Part shown: piece by piece, positions 52,331-62,713 of the stretch
How the letters are laid out: the number at the start of each line of letters is the position of its first letter
Position numbering within the stretch: position 1 is the first letter of the stretch
Assembly: GCA_001650895.1 (NCBI GenBank)
Contig: LXYH01000045.1
Span: 62,001 to 126,000, forward strand
DNA length: 64,000 bases
Direction of reading: 5' to 3'
Source: Rhodobacteraceae bacterium EhC02
Lineage (GTDB): Bacteria > Pseudomonadota > Alphaproteobacteria > Rhodobacterales > Rhodobacteraceae
Notes under the pieces: generated by a model
Databases searched by the model: none
Told to the model about the DNA's origin: nothing
The model's input: the letters and a program-made list of their open reading frames with translations, nothing else
Made by a program: the position numbers and the translations under genes

Positions 52331-54753
52331 GATCTGATCCTTTCATTGGCCGGATCCCACAGCGGGCCATCCGGCTGCACGACAGCGGCGCACCGCTGGC
52401 CAAAAATCTCGACGTCAATCGCGGTGCCGGGCACTGCCAGATCCGCCCGCACCATCCCCAAGGCGACCGACGCCCCCACGCGGTAGCCCCATGCGCCGCT
52501 GGTGGTTTCGCCCACGATCTGTCCGTCATGCCAGAGCGTGGACATGTAGGGGGCATCCTGATCGCCTGCGTCCACCTTGAGGGTGACAAAACGCTTGGTC
52601 ACGCCCGCCTGTTTCTCGGCCAGCAGTGCCGCCTTGCCGGGAAATTCCTTGGACCAGTCGATGAAGCGCTCAAGCCCGCCTTGCAGCAGGGTGTAATCGG
52701 TGGACAGATCACCCTTCCAGGCGCGATAGCCCTTTTCGATCCTGAGGGCGTTCAGGGCGAACATGCCGAAGGGCGTTGCGCCCCCGCCTGTGACGGAATC
52801 CCAGATCGTGGCCGTATCTGCCGCGGGGCAATGCACCTCCCAGCCCAGTTCGCCCGCGAAGGAGACCCGCATCAGGGTGCAATCCACGCCACAGACGCGC
52901 GCCTGCTGCGCCGACAGCCAGGGCAGGGTCAGGTCCGCATCGGTCAGAGGGGCGAGGATGTCACGCGATTTGGGGCCAGTGACCAGCAGGCAGTCGTATT
53001 TGTCGGACCGGTCATGCACGGTGATGCCGGCAGGGGCCTGTCGTGACAGCAATTCGCCATCATGCAGTTGCGCCACGCCCGCCGTGATCAGCCAGGTGCA
53101 ATCGGGCCCCTGCGGGATCACCGACATTTCGGTCACGATCCGGCCCTTGTCATCGGCGAAATAGGCCAGCCCCACGCGACCCACGCGCGGGATCCGCGAT
53201 GCCGTCAGGCTGTTGACGTAGTCCTGCGCGCCCGGCCCTTCGACCGACAGGCGGGTGAAGCCGGAAATCGCCAGAACGCCACAGCCATCGCGGACGGCGG
53301 CGCATTCCTCGGCGACGCGGGGCGCCCATGGACCGGCGCGATCCCAGGTCTGGCTGCCCTCCCAGCTGGTGTCGTCACCAGGTTTGGCGAACCAGTTCGC
53401 CCGCTCCCAGCCGTTGTAGGCACCGAATTGCGCGCCTGCATCCTTCAGACGGGAATGCAGCGCCGACAGCTTGCGATCGGCCCCGGCGGGCCAGCGGGCG
53501 TGCGGGAAATGCATGCCGTATTCGTGGCCGTAAACCTCCATGCCCTTTTCGATGCAATAGGCCGGATCCTCGAAGCCGGTGAAACGGCGCGGATCACAGG
53601 ACCACATATCCCATTCGGTGCCGCCTTCGGTGATCCATTCCGCCAGCACCTTGCCGGCGCCGCCCGCCTGGCAGATGCCGAAGGTGAAGACGCAGGCCTC
53701 GAAGGCATTGGGCAGGCCCGGCATCGGACCGATCAACGGATTGCCATCGGGGGTATAGGGGATCGGGCCATTGATGACCTTGCTCAGCCCGGCCTTCTCC
53801 AGCAGCGGCACACGGGCCATCGCATCGCCGATGTACCATTCAAGCCGCTCCAGATCGTCGGGAAACAGCTGAAAGCTGAAATCCTCGGGCATGGGATCTT
53901 CGGGGGTGATCCAATGCGCGCGGCAATTGCGTTCATAGGGGCCAAGGTTGAAGCCATGCTTTTCCTGCCGCAGGTAATAGCTGCTGTCGACATCCCGCAG
54001 CAGGGGCAGCTTGGCCCCCTGCGCCGTGGACCATTCAGCCAGTTCGGGGACAGTATCGAACAAAAGGTACTGGTGGCTCATCACCATCATCGGCACATCG
54101 CGGCCGAACATCGCGCCGACTTCGCGCGCATAATAACCGGCGGCGTTCACCACCTTTTCGCAGCGCACCTCGCCCTTGGGTGTCACGACAACCCATTCAT
54201 CCCCCTCGCGCCGCACGCCGGTGACCGGGCAGAAGCGTTCGATCCGCGCGCCCATCTGGCGCGCGCCCTTGGCCAGGGCCTGGGTCAGCTGTGCCGGATC
54301 GATGTCGCCATCATTGGGATCATAAAGCGCGCCCTGCAGGTCATGGGTTTCCAGAAAGGGATAACGCCCGCGAATCTCGTCCGGACCCAGCAGATCAAGG
54401 TCCATGCCCTGGTAGCGGCCCATGCCGACCACGCGGGCGAATTCCTGCATCCGTTCGCGGCTATGCCCCAGGCGCAGCGAACCGGTGACATGATAGTTCA
54501 TCGGATAATCGACCTCGGCCCCGAGACGGCGATAGAGATCGGCCGAATAGCGCTGCATGTTCATGATCGACCAGCTTGACGAGAAGGTCGGCACATTGCC
54601 CGCGGCATGCCATGTCGATCCCGCTGTCAGCTCGTTGCGCTCCAGCAGCAGGCAGTCGGTCCATCCCGCGCGTGCCAGATGATAGAGGGCCGATGCCCCC
54701 ACCGCACCGCCACCGATGATGACCACTCTTGCCTGTGTCGGAAAATCCGCCAT
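52327..54753 (-). CDS. FAD-dependent oxidoreductase fused to GcvT domain (dimethylglycine dehydrogenase-like), copy 1
   Basis: An 808-residue paralogue of the 48993-51437 protein with the same domain order: FAD domain with VVIIGGGAVGASALYHLARA, covalent-FAD His49 in TAGSTWHAAG, an FAO_M-like middle, and a GcvT/GcvT_C half (FVTLKVDAGDQDAPYMSTLW near the end). Near the active site it has NVPTFSSSWSIMNM where the other copy has LIGQLRGSQNMT, so the substrates probably differ. It is the first gene of the operon, with a divergent LysR gene 109 bases away. The start at 54753 has AGGGACAGGG upstream. Confidence 0.88.
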   Translation of the reverse strand: MADFPTQARVVIIGGGAVGASALYHLARAGWTDCLLLERNELTAGSTWHAAGNVPTFSSSWSIMNMQRYSADLYRRLGAEVDYPMNYHVTGSLRLGHSRERMQEFARVVGMGRYQGMDLDLLGPDEIRGRYPFLETHDLQGALYDPNDGDIDPAQLTQALAKGARQMGARIERFCPVTGVRREGDEWVVVTPKGEVRCEKVVNAAGYYAREVGAMFGRDVPMMVMSHQYLLFDTVPELAEWSTAQGAKLPLLRDVDSSYYLRQEKHGFNLGPYERNCRAHWITPEDPMPEDFSFQLFPDDLERLEWYIGDAMARVPLLEKAGLSKVINGPIPYTPDGNPLIGPMPGLPNAFEACVFTFGICQAGGAGKVLAEWITEGGTEWDMWSCDPRRFTGFEDPAYCIEKGMEVYGHEYGMHFPHARWPAGADRKLSALHSRLKDAGAQFGAYNGWERANWFAKPGDDTSWEGSQTWDRAGPWAPRVAEECAAVRDGCGVLAISGFTRLSVEGPGAQDYVNSLTASRIPRVGRVGLAYFADDKGRIVTEMSVIPQGPDCTWLITAGVAQLHDGELLSRQAPAGITVHDRSDKYDCLLVTGPKSRDILAPLTDADLTLPWLSAQQARVCGVDCTLMRVSFAGELGWEVHCPAADTATIWDSVTGGGATPFGMFALNALRIEKGYRAWKGDLSTDYTLLQGGLERFIDWSKEFPGKAALLAEKQAGVTKRFVTLKVDAGDQDAPYMSTLWHDGQIVGETTSGAWGYRVGASVALGMVRADLAVPGTAIDVEIFGQRCAAVVQPDGPLWDPANERIRS

Positions 54754-54835
54754 GCCCTGTCCCTTCGTCTTGCATTCGCTTGCCGACTATCAGTCGAGCC
54801 AAGGCCTCTATCAATCCGGGCCAGCCGGGTTTATT

Positions 54836-54852
54836 GATCGGAAAAACCGATC
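54836..54852. promoter_or_regulatory. inverted repeat GATCGG-AAAAA-CCGATC before the LysR gene
   Basis: GATCGG (54836-54841), five A, CCGATC (54847-54852), ending ten bases before the LysR ATG at 54863. A second repeat, ATCAAT (54810-54815) with ATTGAT (54833-54838), overlaps it. Both are candidates for LysR binding in the divergent gap. Confidence 0.5.
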
Positions 54853-54862
54853 AGGGTCCGCG

Positions 54863-55726
54863 ATGCAAACCGAGCTTCTGGAAACTTTCCTCGACCTGTG
54901 TGAAACGCGCAGCTTCAACCGCACCGCCGACCGGCTGGGGGTGACGCAATCCACCGTATCGGGCCGCGTGCGGGCATTGGAAACCGCGCTGGGGTGTCGC
55001 CTGTTTCATCGCTCGCGGGCGGGTACGGGGCTGACGACCGAAGGGCTGCGGTTCGAACCGCACGCCCGCGCGTTGCGACACGGATGGACCGAAGCCTTGC
55101 AGGACACCGCCGGATCCGGCAGCCGCGCCATGACCCTGCGGATCGGGCTGCAACGCGATCTGACCGATCACCACATCGGGGACTGGATGCGGCAGTTCCG
55201 CGCCGCCCTGCCCGAGGCGGCCTTCTACATCGAGGCGGATTATTCCGCGCAGATGTGTGCCGATCTGGTCAGCGGGGCGCTGGACCTGGCGCTGCTGTTC
55301 ACGCCAAAACCGCAACCCGACCTGCATTTCGAAACCGTGGGCGAGTTGTCCTATCGCATGGTATCGACGCAGCCGATCAGCTTGGCCAACCTGCCGCTGG
55401 AACGCTATGTGCGGGCCAATATCTCGCCTGCCTTCAGCGCCGCACATGCGGGGCTGTTGCCGCAGTTGACGGTGGCCCCGGTTTCAAGCGGTCAGAATGC
55501 GACCGTCGCCGGTCTGATCCTGGCCCTGAATGGCGCGGGCTATGTGCTTGATGATACGGCCCAGGCGATGATCGAAACCGGCCAGGCCCATGCGGTTGCC
55601 CAGGCACCACGCATCCCGCAACCGGTCTTTGTGGCCTTGCCGCTGCGCCAGCGGCACCGCCCCTTGCAACGGCGCCTTGTCACGGTCCTGCGCGCGCATT
55701 TTTCCGCGACGACGGCCCGGAAATGA
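54863..55726 (+). CDS. LysR family regulator divergent from the demethylation operon
   Basis: A 287-residue LysR protein. The N-terminal helix-turn-helix covers about residues 1-60 (LETFLDLCETRSFNRTADRL, then TQSTVSGRVRALETALG). The C-terminal periplasmic-binding-like effector domain follows (ALDLALLFTPKPQPDLHFET). The start at 54863 is after the inverted repeat. By position it should control the divergent 46.5-54.8 kb operon in response to a betaine-type compound or an intermediate. The effector is not known. Confidence 0.9.
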   Translation: MQTELLETFLDLCETRSFNRTADRLGVTQSTVSGRVRALETALGCRLFHRSRAGTGLTTEGLRFEPHARALRHGWTEALQDTAGSGSRAMTLRIGLQRDLTDHHIGDWMRQFRAALPEAAFYIEADYSAQMCADLVSGALDLALLFTPKPQPDLHFETVGELSYRMVSTQPISLANLPLERYVRANISPAFSAAHAGLLPQLTVAPVSSGQNATVAGLILALNGAGYVLDDTAQAMIETGQAHAVAQAPRIPQPVFVALPLRQRHRPLQRRLVTVLRAHFSATTARK

Positions 55727-55780
55727 CAAACCCGCACCAAGGGCGCGGGCAGGTTTGCCATGGTCGTTGCGCTCAGGCGC

Positions 55781-56686
55781 TTACCACTCGGTCGGGCCCT
55801 TGTCGGCGAAGGCATGCACCAGGAAGTCGATGAAGGCGCGCACCTTGGGCTGGGTAAAGCGACCCGGCGGATAGACCGCATAGATGCCCTGGGTTTCCAC
55901 GGGAAGATCGGGGATCGCATCCTCGACCAGGCCCTTTTCCATCGCTTCGGCGTAAAGGAAGCTGGGCAGATAGGCGATGCCAAGCCCGGCCACACAGGCG
56001 TTCAGCAGGGATTGCCCGTCATTCACGCTCAGCCAGCCTGCGGTGCGGACCTGGCGCTTTTCGCCCGAGGGGGCGGTCAGCTTCCAGACGTTGCCGTTGG
56101 ACTGGTTGGAGTAATGCAGCAGCTTGTGATCGTTCAGGTCGTCGATCTTCTGCGGGCGACCGTATTTCTCGAAATAGCCGGGGCTTGCGATCATGCGCTT
56201 GGTCGTTTCGGTCAGCTTGCGGGCGCGCAATGTGCTGTCCTCAAGCTCTCCGATCCGCACGGCCATGTCGAAGCCTTCGCTGATCAGTTCGACATAGCGG
56301 TTGTTCAGCACCATGTTCACCGTGATATCGGGGAATTCTGACAGGAATTCGCCCAGCACCGGCGACAGGTGGTTCACCCCGAAATCGGTGGCCACGGAAA
56401 TCCGCAGCAGCCCCGAGGGCGCGGATTGCATCGATGTGACAAGGGCATCCGCCTCGCCCGCATCATTCAGCACCCGACGCGCCCGGTCGTAATAGGCCAG
56501 ACCGATCTCGGTCGGGCTGACACGCCGCGTGGTGCGGTTCAGCAGCCGCGCGCCCAGGCGTGCCTCAAGGCTCGAGACATGCTTGGACACGGCCGATTTG
56601 GAAATGCCCATCTTCTTGGCGGCATCCGTGAAGCCACCCTGGTCCACGACCGTGGCGAAGGCTTCCATTTCCGTCAGACGATCCAT
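55781..56686 (-). CDS. LysR family transcriptional regulator
   Basis: A 301-residue LysR of the common CrgA-like type. MDRLTEMEAFATVVDQGGFT and GISKSAVSKHVSSLEARLGA form the helix-turn-helix. LRISVATDFGVNHLSPVLGE begins the effector domain. The ATG at 56686 is chosen; a GTG three codons earlier is possible. It converges with the first LysR gene. Its target is not obvious: the gene to its right (aminotransferase) is divergent, 352 bases away, and could be one. Confidence 0.9.
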   Translation of the reverse strand: MDRLTEMEAFATVVDQGGFTDAAKKMGISKSAVSKHVSSLEARLGARLLNRTTRRVSPTEIGLAYYDRARRVLNDAGEADALVTSMQSAPSGLLRISVATDFGVNHLSPVLGEFLSEFPDITVNMVLNNRYVELISEGFDMAVRIGELEDSTLRARKLTETTKRMIASPGYFEKYGRPQKIDDLNDHKLLHYSNQSNGNVWKLTAPSGEKRQVRTAGWLSVNDGQSLLNACVAGLGIAYLPSFLYAEAMEKGLVEDAIPDLPVETQGIYAVYPPGRFTQPKVRAFIDFLVHAFADKGPTEW

Positions 56687-56823
56687 CCGCGACACCCTTT
56701 CATTTGTGTTGTTTCCGGTATCGCGTCGAAATCAGGCATCACTTGGGCAGGGTGCGGACAATATCGGGGTATTGTCGGGGATCGTTAATGGCATGGAAAC
56801 AGGTGGCGGAAGGGCCGAACCCT

Positions 56824-56870
56824 GCTTCTTCTTGCCAGAAATATCCGAAAAAACCACGCCTGCCACGCGG
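56824..56870 (-). repeat. orphan hairpin plus degenerate dispersed motif, copy 5
   Basis: On the minus strand a hairpin CCGCG/CGTGG (56870-56866 and 56858-56854, with one G-U pair), then six T, then CGGATATTT, CTG, GCAAGAAGAAG. It has the layout of the other copies, but no minus-strand gene ends here. It lies in the 352-base gap between the LysR and aminotransferase genes. Confidence 0.5.
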
Positions 56871-56917
56871 TCATAGGGTGGCGCAAAGCCTCTTTCGTTG
56901 GGGCTGGGCGCCACGAA

Positions 56918-56993
56918 ATTTGATCATATGGAGCCTGTCGGCATGATTCATTTCGCAGATAATCAAATTTGTTCCCTTTGCATTTGATCAAAT
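56918..56993. promoter_or_regulatory. cluster of TTTGATCA-like boxes upstream of the aminotransferase gene
   Basis: ATTTGATCA (56918-56926), ATAATCAAAT (56959 onward) and the perfect palindrome ATTTGATCAAAT (56982-56993) lie in an AT-rich stretch that ends 46 bases before the aminotransferase start at 57039. They look like repeated operator half sites; the regulator is unknown. The rest of the 352-base gap holds the orphan repeat copy 5 and nothing else I can define. Confidence 0.45.
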
Positions 56994-57038
56994 ATATTGA
57001 GACGACAGAAGCAGGGTTTCAGCCAGGGGCATGACACC

Positions 57039-58439
57039 ATGGACGGCAATATGGAAACAACCGCGGACAGCTTGGCCGGCGTGCCGATCGCCCGCCTGGA
57101 AACGGTGCGCGCCAGAGAGGCCGCAACCTACGCCGCGCGGCGGCCGCGCACGCAGGCTGCACTGGCAGGCGGCACAGAGGCCTGGCTGGACGGTGTCCCC
57201 ATGCACTGGATGAAGGATTGGCCGATGCCTTTCCCGATGCTGGTGGCTCAGGCCCGCAAGGCGCGGCTGACCGATCTGGACGGGCACCGGATCGACGATT
57301 TCTGCCTTGGCGATACCGGCTCGATGTTCGGGCATTCCCCTGCCCCCGTGGCCCGTGCCATCCGGCGACAGGCCCGCGCCGGGCTGACCTATATGCTGCC
57401 TACCGAGACCGCGCTTGAAGCGGGGCGGTTGCTGTGCGAACGCTTCGGCGCGTTCCGCTGGCAGATCGCGACGACCGCCACGGATGCCAACCGCTTTGCC
57501 ATGCGCGTGGCCCGTGCGGTGACCGGGCGGCCGAAGGTCCTGGTCTTCAACGGGTGCTACCATGGCACCGTGGACGAGGCGATGGTCGCCCTGTACGAGG
57601 GTCAGACCGTCGCGCGCCCCGGTCTGACCGGGCAGGTGGCTGACCTGACGCGCACGGCTGTCGCGGTGGAGTTCAACGATCTGGCGGGGGTCGAGGCGGC
57701 GCTGGCCACCGGCGAGGTGGCCGCGATCCTGACCGAACCGGTGATGACGAATTCCTGCATGGTTCTGCCCGATCCCGGCTTTCACGAAGGGCTGCGCGCC
57801 CTGTCGCGCCAGTATGGCGCGCTGCTGATCATCGACGAGACGCATACCATCTCCAGCGGGCTGGGCGGCTATACCGCCGTGCACGGGCTGGACCCCGACA
57901 TTTTCGTGGCGGGCAAATGCGTGGCGGGGGGCATGCCCACGGCGATCTGGGGGCTGCGCGACGATGTGGCCACGCGCCTTGCCGCCTATGACGCGACGCG
58001 GCCTGCGGGGCATTCGGGGATGGGCACCACCCTGTCCGCGAACCCGATGCAATTCGCCTGCCTGCGCGCCACCCTGTCCGAGGTGATGACGCCCGAGGCC
58101 TATGCCCATATGGAGGCGGGTGCCGCCCGGCTGGAGGCGGGGCTTGCCGCCGCCATCGCGCGGGCTGGCGCGCCCTGGCATGTGGTGCGCGTGGGTGCGC
58201 GGGTCGAGTTCATCTGCGCGCCGGATCCCCTGCGAAACGGAACCGAAGCCGGGGCCGCGCATCAACCCGCACTGGAGGCCGTGATCCATACCTGCCTGCT
58301 GAACCGGGGCTGCCTGATCGCCCCCTTTCACAACATGATGCTGGTCAGCCCCGTGACCACGATGAAACAGGTCGACCGGCTGATCGCCGCATTCGACGCG
58401 ACACTGGCCCTGCTTTTCGGGCCTGACGAGGCCCAATGA
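57039..58439 (+). CDS. class III PLP aminotransferase
   Basis: A 466-residue class III aminotransferase related to glutamate-1-semialdehyde aminomutase and omega-amino acid transaminases. IIDETHTISSGLG gives the PLP ring Asp, and VAGKCVAGGMPTAIWGL the PLP lysine. The start at 57039 follows AGGGGC; an ATG 12 bases later is possible. It is paired with a glutamine-synthetase-like gene (8 bases between stop and ATG, or an ATGA overlap), suggesting breakdown or modification of an amine or omega-amino acid. Confidence 0.87.
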   Translation: MDGNMETTADSLAGVPIARLETVRAREAATYAARRPRTQAALAGGTEAWLDGVPMHWMKDWPMPFPMLVAQARKARLTDLDGHRIDDFCLGDTGSMFGHSPAPVARAIRRQARAGLTYMLPTETALEAGRLLCERFGAFRWQIATTATDANRFAMRVARAVTGRPKVLVFNGCYHGTVDEAMVALYEGQTVARPGLTGQVADLTRTAVAVEFNDLAGVEAALATGEVAAILTEPVMTNSCMVLPDPGFHEGLRALSRQYGALLIIDETHTISSGLGGYTAVHGLDPDIFVAGKCVAGGMPTAIWGLRDDVATRLAAYDATRPAGHSGMGTTLSANPMQFACLRATLSEVMTPEAYAHMEAGAARLEAGLAAAIARAGAPWHVVRVGARVEFICAPDPLRNGTEAGAAHQPALEAVIHTCLLNRGCLIAPFHNMMLVSPVTTMKQVDRLIAAFDATLALLFGPDEAQ

Positions 58440-58447
58440 GGACTGAC

Positions 58448-59845
58448 ATGACGACCCAGACCAATGCCCCCTCGGGCGCCACCATCGCCGAGGCGCAGGC
58501 CTTTCTTGAGGCCCACCCCGAGATCGAGGCTTTCGACATCGTGCTGCACGACTCCAACGGGATCGGGCGGGGCAAGATCATCCGGCGGCACGAGTTGCTG
58601 GCCTTCTACCAGTCGGGGCGGTTCTTGCCGATCTCGATCCTGGGGCTGGATATCTGCGGCGAGGACGTGCACGAGACCGGGCTGATCTGGGACCAGGGCG
58701 ATGGCGACCTGCGGGCCTGGCCGATCCCCGGCACGTTGAAGCCGCTGCATGGCACCATGCCGCCACGCGGTGAGGTGCTGATGTCGCTCTACACGCTGGA
58801 GGGCGCACCGATGACTTCGGACCCGCGCCATGCGCTGCAGGCGCAGGTCGATGCCATGGCGGCCGAGGGGTTGTTCCCGGCCGGCGCCTTCGAGCTTGAA
58901 TTCTTCCTGCTGGCCAATGATCGCGGACCGGACGGGCGCGTGCACCCCGCCGCCGATGTGCTGGACGGGCGCGCCAGCCACCGGACCGAAGTCTATTCGG
59001 TGGATCACCTGCACGGGATGCTGCCGCTGTTTTCCGACATCTACGCGGGCGCCGAAAAGGCGGGGATCAAGGCGGAAACCATGATCTCGGAATACGCCCC
59101 CGGCCAGTATGAGCTGACGCTGCATTACCGTACCGATGTGATGCAGGCCGCCGATGACCTGATGCGGCTGAAGCGGATCGTGCGGGCGCAGGCCCGCGCG
59201 CATGGGGTCACCGCCTGCTTCATGGCCAAACCGGTCGAGGATTATGCCGGATCGGGCATGCATTTTCATGTGTCCTTGCAGGACGGTGACGGGCGCAATG
59301 TCTTTACCGAGGCGGTGGAAGGGGAATGGTCGCCCCAGATCCTGCATGCCCTTGGCGGCTTGCGCGCCACGATGGGCGAAGCGATGCTGGTGTTTGCCCC
59401 GCATGCCAATTCATGGCGCCGTTTCGCCAACCAGAGCTATGCGCCCGTGTCGACAAGCTGGGGCGTGAACAACCGGTCGGTTGCCCTGCGCATCCCTGCG
59501 GGCGACAAGCGCGCGCGGCGGATCGAACACCGGCCTGCAGGGGTGGATGCGAACCCCTACCTGGTGGCGGCGACCGTTCTGGCGGGTATCCGGCACGGGC
59601 TGGCGCAACGGATCGATCCCGGCCCCGAGACAACGGGCAACGGCTATGACGAGGCGGGCGGGGATGACGGCATTCCGCGCGACTGGGGTGCGGCCATCGC
59701 TGCGGCGCGGGCGTCGGCCTTTCTGAAAGACGCCCTGGGCGAGGACATGCACCGCACCTTCGTGGCTGTCAAAGCCGCCGAATATGCCCGCGTGGCGCGC
59801 ACGATCTCGGACGTGGATTACGACCTTTATCTGCACACGGTGTGA
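58448..59845 (+). CDS. glutamine synthetase family ligase (gamma-glutamylamine synthetase-like)
   Basis: A 465-residue GS-fold enzyme. Metal and substrate motifs are all kept: FELEFFLL, ISEYAPGQYELTL, SGMHFHVSL, GVNNRSVALRIP and EHRPAGVDANPYLVAATV. The N-terminal beta-grasp contains HDSNGIGRGKIIRR. The sequence is closer to PuuA/GlnT-type gamma-glutamyl ligases than to housekeeping GS, which also usually carries an adenylylation Tyr loop. It probably joins glutamate to an amine. The start could be 58436 (ATGA overlap) or 58448 with AGGA upstream; I choose the latter. Confidence 0.85.
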   Translation: MTTQTNAPSGATIAEAQAFLEAHPEIEAFDIVLHDSNGIGRGKIIRRHELLAFYQSGRFLPISILGLDICGEDVHETGLIWDQGDGDLRAWPIPGTLKPLHGTMPPRGEVLMSLYTLEGAPMTSDPRHALQAQVDAMAAEGLFPAGAFELEFFLLANDRGPDGRVHPAADVLDGRASHRTEVYSVDHLHGMLPLFSDIYAGAEKAGIKAETMISEYAPGQYELTLHYRTDVMQAADDLMRLKRIVRAQARAHGVTACFMAKPVEDYAGSGMHFHVSLQDGDGRNVFTEAVEGEWSPQILHALGGLRATMGEAMLVFAPHANSWRRFANQSYAPVSTSWGVNNRSVALRIPAGDKRARRIEHRPAGVDANPYLVAATVLAGIRHGLAQRIDPGPETTGNGYDEAGGDDGIPRDWGAAIAAARASAFLKDALGEDMHRTFVAVKAAEYARVARTISDVDYDLYLHTV

Positions 59846-59866
59846 GCGCGTGCAGATGTGGGACTT

Positions 59867-59889
59867 GGATATTTGAGGCAAGAAGAAAC
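59867..59889 (+). repeat. dispersed 3'-flanking motif, copy 6
   Basis: GGATATTTG, AG, GCAAGAAGAAAC, 22 bases after the GS-like gene on the same strand, in the short convergent gap before fadH. No strong hairpin precedes this copy. Confidence 0.8.
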
Positions 59890-59894
59890 AGCGG

Positions 59895-61970
<2,076 letters not shown>

Positions 61971-62007
61971 TCACCCGAAACCCAGCGTCAGCACCGGCCG
62001 GGGGCTG

Positions 62008-62301
62008 TCAGACCGTATTGTCCAGGACGAAGGGCGTTTCGAAATAGTCAAATTGCGGATAGGCGCCGTAGATGCCGCGCACCTTTTCGCACCATGCCGC
62101 ATCATGTCCGGCCTTCGCGGCCTCAAGCGTTTTCCAAAGGTAGACGCCGCCCCCGCGCCCACCCTCGGGATCATAGAGGTAGTTCTTGCGGATCAGATCG
62201 GCATTGGCGGACCAGCCGGGGACCGTCGCCTGGAAATTGGCGATCACCTGCGCGCGGGTCATGCCGTCGGGAATGGGAAAGGTGACGATCTCGGTGATCA
62301 T
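62008..62301 (-). CDS. small ABM/YdhR-like monooxygenase-fold protein
   Basis: A 97-residue protein with a dimeric alpha+beta barrel-like layout: MITEIVTFPIPDGMTRAQVI, then a helix, and a C-terminal AGHDAAWCEKVRGIYGAYPQ. This resembles YdhR-type antibiotic biosynthesis monooxygenase-fold proteins. The start at 62301 is chosen because the open frame further upstream does not look like the family. It follows the next gene by 13 bases on the same strand, in a run of minus-strand genes. The activity is not known. Confidence 0.7.
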   Translation of the reverse strand: MITEIVTFPIPDGMTRAQVIANFQATVPGWSANADLIRKNYLYDPEGGRGGGVYLWKTLEAAKAGHDAAWCEKVRGIYGAYPQFDYFETPFVLDNTV

Positions 62302-62314
62302 GCAGCCCCCGTGG

Positions 62315-62689
62315 TTACATGGTTTCAAGGCAATGGCGCCGGAAGGCGCGCTTGAGAAGATCCAGTTCCTCGCGCAACAGATCCATTTCCGCGCGAATGT
62401 CATCGGCCAGCGCCTCTCCGGCGAGGATGGCGAAACTGTTCAGGGTCTCGCCCGTTTCGCCGTCACGGATCAGGAAGGTATGGATACCGTCGGACAGGGC
62501 CTGGCGCGGAACCGGGATGCGCAGCACCCAGCCTGCGTCTTTCGCACCCTCCAGCAGTTCGGCACCGGGCACGGGCTGTTCCAGATGGGTCACGGCAATC
62601 GACGGACGCGCGCCGGCGGGCGCGCCTGTCACGATGCCTTCCCATATCCCCTGGAAAAGACGGGTCTTGGTGACGGTCAATGCACTCAC
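62315..62689 (-). CDS. conserved hypothetical protein, about 124 residues
   Basis: A 124-residue protein beginning with a GTG start at 62689; AGAGGA lies upstream. The N-terminal two thirds are beta-rich (VTKTRLFQGIWEGIVTGAPA, GWVLRIPVPRQALSDGIHTF), and the C-terminus is an amphipathic helix (DDIRAEMDLLREELDLLKRA). I do not recognise a named domain. It lies 24 bases after the DUF6478-like gene and is probably co-transcribed with it. Confidence 0.75.
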   Translation of the reverse strand: MSALTVTKTRLFQGIWEGIVTGAPAGARPSIAVTHLEQPVPGAELLEGAKDAGWVLRIPVPRQALSDGIHTFLIRDGETGETLNSFAILAGEALADDIRAEMDLLREELDLLKRAFRRHCLETM

Positions 62690-62713
62690 GTGTTCATCCT
62701 CTTGGATCCGGTA

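Noticed and set aside
55727-55757. Hairpin between the two convergent LysR genes as a terminator
   Set aside because: CAAACC/GGTTTG arms can pair, but the inner stem is poor and there is no T-run, so I do not list it as a terminator.
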